NCBI GenBank assembly: GCA_965267425.1
Contig: OZ253959.1
Span: 1,054,001 to 1,118,000, forward strand
Reading direction: 5' to 3'
DNA length: 64,000 nt
Origin: G965267425 sp965267425
GTDB lineage: Bacteria; Bacteroidota; Bacteroidia; Flavobacteriales_E; Vicingaceae
This document shows positions 62,458-64,000 of this stretch, piece by piece. A program made the position numbers and the translations under genes. Numbering within the stretch: the first letter of the stretch is position 1; each line of letters begins with the position of its first letter. The notes beneath the pieces were generated by a model. It made no database searches. It was not told where the DNA came from and saw nothing but the letters and a program-made list of their open reading frames with translations.

Positions 62458-63708
62458 ATGAAGGCAGGAATTTTGACCATAGGTGATGAGATATTGCTTG
62501 GTGATATCAACAATACAAATGTGACATACATTTCCAATCAATTGAAGGAAATCAATGTGCCGGTTTTGGCCCATATTACCATTGGTGATATTGAGCGCAA
62601 TATAACCGATATGTTGAATCATTTGTACAAAGAGGTAGATCTTGTGTTGGTTACGGGAGGTTTAGGGCCAACAAATGACGATATAACTAAAGAAACACTT
62701 TCAGCCTATTTTGGAGATGAATTGTCATTAAACGAGGATGCTTTGCAACATATTGAAACATTATTCAAGCGGATAGGTATTCGCATGAATGAATTGAATA
62801 AACAGCAAGCGGTTTTACCAATGAATGCTAAGCTCATTCCTAATGTAAAAGGCACAGCTTATGGCATGTGGTTTATAAAAAATGGCAAGCATTGTATTTC
62901 GATGCCTGGTGTTCCTCCGGAAATGAAAGCCATGATGGAACTGCATGTTGTTCCGGAACTGGAAAAGATGATTTCCAAAGAAAAGATCATTCATAGGCAT
63001 GTTCACGTTCACGGATTACCGGAGTCTATATTAGCTGAAAAAATAAGCGACTGGGAACAAAAACTCAGTTCAAATATCAAGTTAGCTTATTTACCTTCTC
63101 CTGGAATTGTCAAATTGCGACTAACCATCCGAGGAACTGGAAAAGAACTATTGCACGCTGCTTTGGATCAAACAGTTGATGATTTGCATGGGATCATTGG
63201 AGAACATATATATAGCACATCTGGGGAGCAACTGGAACAAGTTGTTGGTAAACTCCTTGCCGAAAGAAAAAAAACATTAAGTACTGCTGAAAGTTGTACC
63301 GGAGGTTACATTGCTCACTTGATAACATCCATTTCGGGCAGTTCGGATTATTTTGAAGGTGCTGTTGTTTCGTATTCAAATCGGATAAAAAATGAGGTTT
63401 TACATATTGATAAATCATTGATAGAAAAGCACGGTGCAGCAAGTAAGGAAGTAGTGGAGGCCATGGCAAAAGGAGTTATGCAAAATTTGGGAACGGATTT
63501 TTCTATTGCTACCTCAGGGATTGCAGGACCAACAGGAGGGTCTGAACAAAAACCTGTAGGCACAGTTTGGATTGCAGTAGGTGGACCAAATGGAATTAAA
63601 AGCAAAAAATTTCAATTTGGAAATGACCGCATCTTTAACATCCGAAGATCTGCGGCTACAGCCTTGACAATGTTGCGAAAAGAAATTTTAAATTCTTTTG
63701 AAAATTGA
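62458..63708 (+). CDS. cinA: CinA-family protein (MoCF domain plus nicotinamide-nucleotide amidohydrolase)
   Basis: A 416-aa two-domain CinA. The N-terminal MoCF/COG1058 domain has ILTIGDEILLGDINNTN, LVLVTGGLGPTNDDITKETL and MPGVPPEMKAMM. The C-terminal domain has TAESCTGGYIAHLITSISGSSDYFEGAVVSYSNRIKNE and ATSGIAGPTGGSEQKPVGTVWIAV, the PncC-type NMN deamidase that recycles NMN to NaMN, while the N-domain can cleave ADP-ribose-type nucleotides. Full length is normal. rpmB follows 47 bases later. Confidence 0.95.
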   Translation: MKAGILTIGDEILLGDINNTNVTYISNQLKEINVPVLAHITIGDIERNITDMLNHLYKEVDLVLVTGGLGPTNDDITKETLSAYFGDELSLNEDALQHIETLFKRIGIRMNELNKQQAVLPMNAKLIPNVKGTAYGMWFIKNGKHCISMPGVPPEMKAMMELHVVPELEKMISKEKIIHRHVHVHGLPESILAEKISDWEQKLSSNIKLAYLPSPGIVKLRLTIRGTGKELLHAALDQTVDDLHGIIGEHIYSTSGEQLEQVVGKLLAERKKTLSTAESCTGGYIAHLITSISGSSDYFEGAVVSYSNRIKNEVLHIDKSLIEKHGAASKEVVEAMAKGVMQNLGTDFSIATSGIAGPTGGSEQKPVGTVWIAVGGPNGIKSKKFQFGNDRIFNIRRSAATALTMLRKEILNSFEN

Positions 63709-63755
63709 TTGAAAATTGCGTTCTTTGCAGCCGCAAATTTTGAAAATCTAAGGAG

Positions 63756-63989
63756 ATGTCACAAATATGTCAGGTTACAGGGAAAAAGGTTATGGTAGGC
63801 AACAATGTCTCTAAGTCAAACCGAAAAACCAAAAGAACATTTGCTCCTAATTTGTTCACTAAAAAATTCTACTGGCCGGAAGAAGATAAGTGGATCACTT
63901 TGAAAGTGTCTGCTGCAGGTATTCGTACCATCAACAAAAATGGTTTAGCTGCAACGTTGAAATCTGCAAAAGCAAAGGGATACCTCTAG
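63756..63989 (+). CDS. rpmB: 50S ribosomal protein L28
   Basis: A 77-aa L28 with MSQICQVTGKKVMVGNNVSKSNRKTKRTF and PNLFTKKFYWPEEDKWITLKVSAAGIRTINKNG, the standard family text, ending in a basic tail. An AAGGAG directly abuts the ATG with no spacer, so it is probably not used as a Shine-Dalgarno site. In Bacteroidota rpmB is normally followed by rpmG, a DUF4295 gene and ftsY. The window ends 11 bases after the stop. Confidence 0.97.
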   Translation: MSQICQVTGKKVMVGNNVSKSNRKTKRTFAPNLFTKKFYWPEEDKWITLKVSAAGIRTINKNGLAATLKSAKAKGYL

Positions 63990-64000
63990 TTAAAGGATAA

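Noticed and set aside
63750..63755. AAGGAG before rpmB as a Shine-Dalgarno site
   Set aside because: It abuts the ATG with no spacer, so it cannot pair with 16S in the usual geometry.

Overview
The window comes from a low-GC member of the Bacteroidota, most likely order Flavobacteriales. The evidence is type IX secretion (T9SS) cargo with both type A and type B (CHU_C/gliding-type) C-terminal signals, a PorP/SprF-family protein, DnaK with the flavobacterial CGGGTHDVS variant, Bacteroidota-type promoters (TTTG-N19-TAnnTTTG), almost no Shine-Dalgarno sequences despite an intact 16S anti-SD, and many 'SCKK'-type lipoproteins. Nothing looks like phage or an IS element, and there is no CRISPR array. 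The DNA reads as a compact chromosomal segment in which several convergent genes overlap at their stop codons.

Layout. 1-9.8 kb: a truncated 7TM/SpoIIE phosphatase, an RluA-type pseudouridine synthase with panB, a DUF4249-like lipoprotein, dnaK, then surE, a small membrane gene, lpxB and a SpoIID-like protein. 9.8-18.6 kb: a seven-gene minus-strand operon. It joins planctomycete-like parts (DUF1549/DUF4214-like lipoproteins, a Tat-exported DUF1501-like protein, a CX4CH cytochrome-like lipoprotein) to a 1173-aa CUB/CHU_C adhesin and its PorP/SprF partner. 18.7-23.6 kb: comEC, a SPOR protein, a GT4 glycosyltransferase and an SDR. 23.6-29 kb: a complete rRNA operon (two promoters, boxA, 16S, tRNA-Ile, tRNA-Ala, 23S, 5S, terminator). 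29-40 kb: a porin, an unusual amidotransferase-like secreted protein, a 1258-aa T9SS protein carrying a TPM-like domain behind its sorting module, dnaB, a lipoprotein and accA.

40.2-45.8 kb: an eight-gene minus-strand operon driven by a near-consensus promoter. Its genes are a YbjN/CesT-like protein, PspA, a 50-aa membrane peptide, DUF4178, an RS-rich lipoprotein, DUF350, a membrane-anchored aminopropyltransferase and SpeD. Its composition parallels E. coli yjfIJKLMC and points to an envelope-stress system coupled to polyamine chemistry. 45.9-54.4 kb: htpG, a hotdog thioesterase with a pterin dehydratase, an orphan RHS-tail protein, a QTMAN-like glycosyltransferase with uvrB, and a plant-type LRR T9SS protein. 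54.5-64 kb: a MauE/thioredoxin fusion, small lipoproteins and beta-barrels, a DUF819 operon, a DegT aminotransferase with a PglC-like sugar transferase, a SirB1-like protein, cinA and rpmB.

The two best candidates for under-described systems are the 9.8-18.6 kb cytochrome/DUF1501/T9SS-adhesin operon and the 40.2-45.8 kb PspA/DUF350/polyamine operon. All functions are inferred by reading the sequence. No database search was run.
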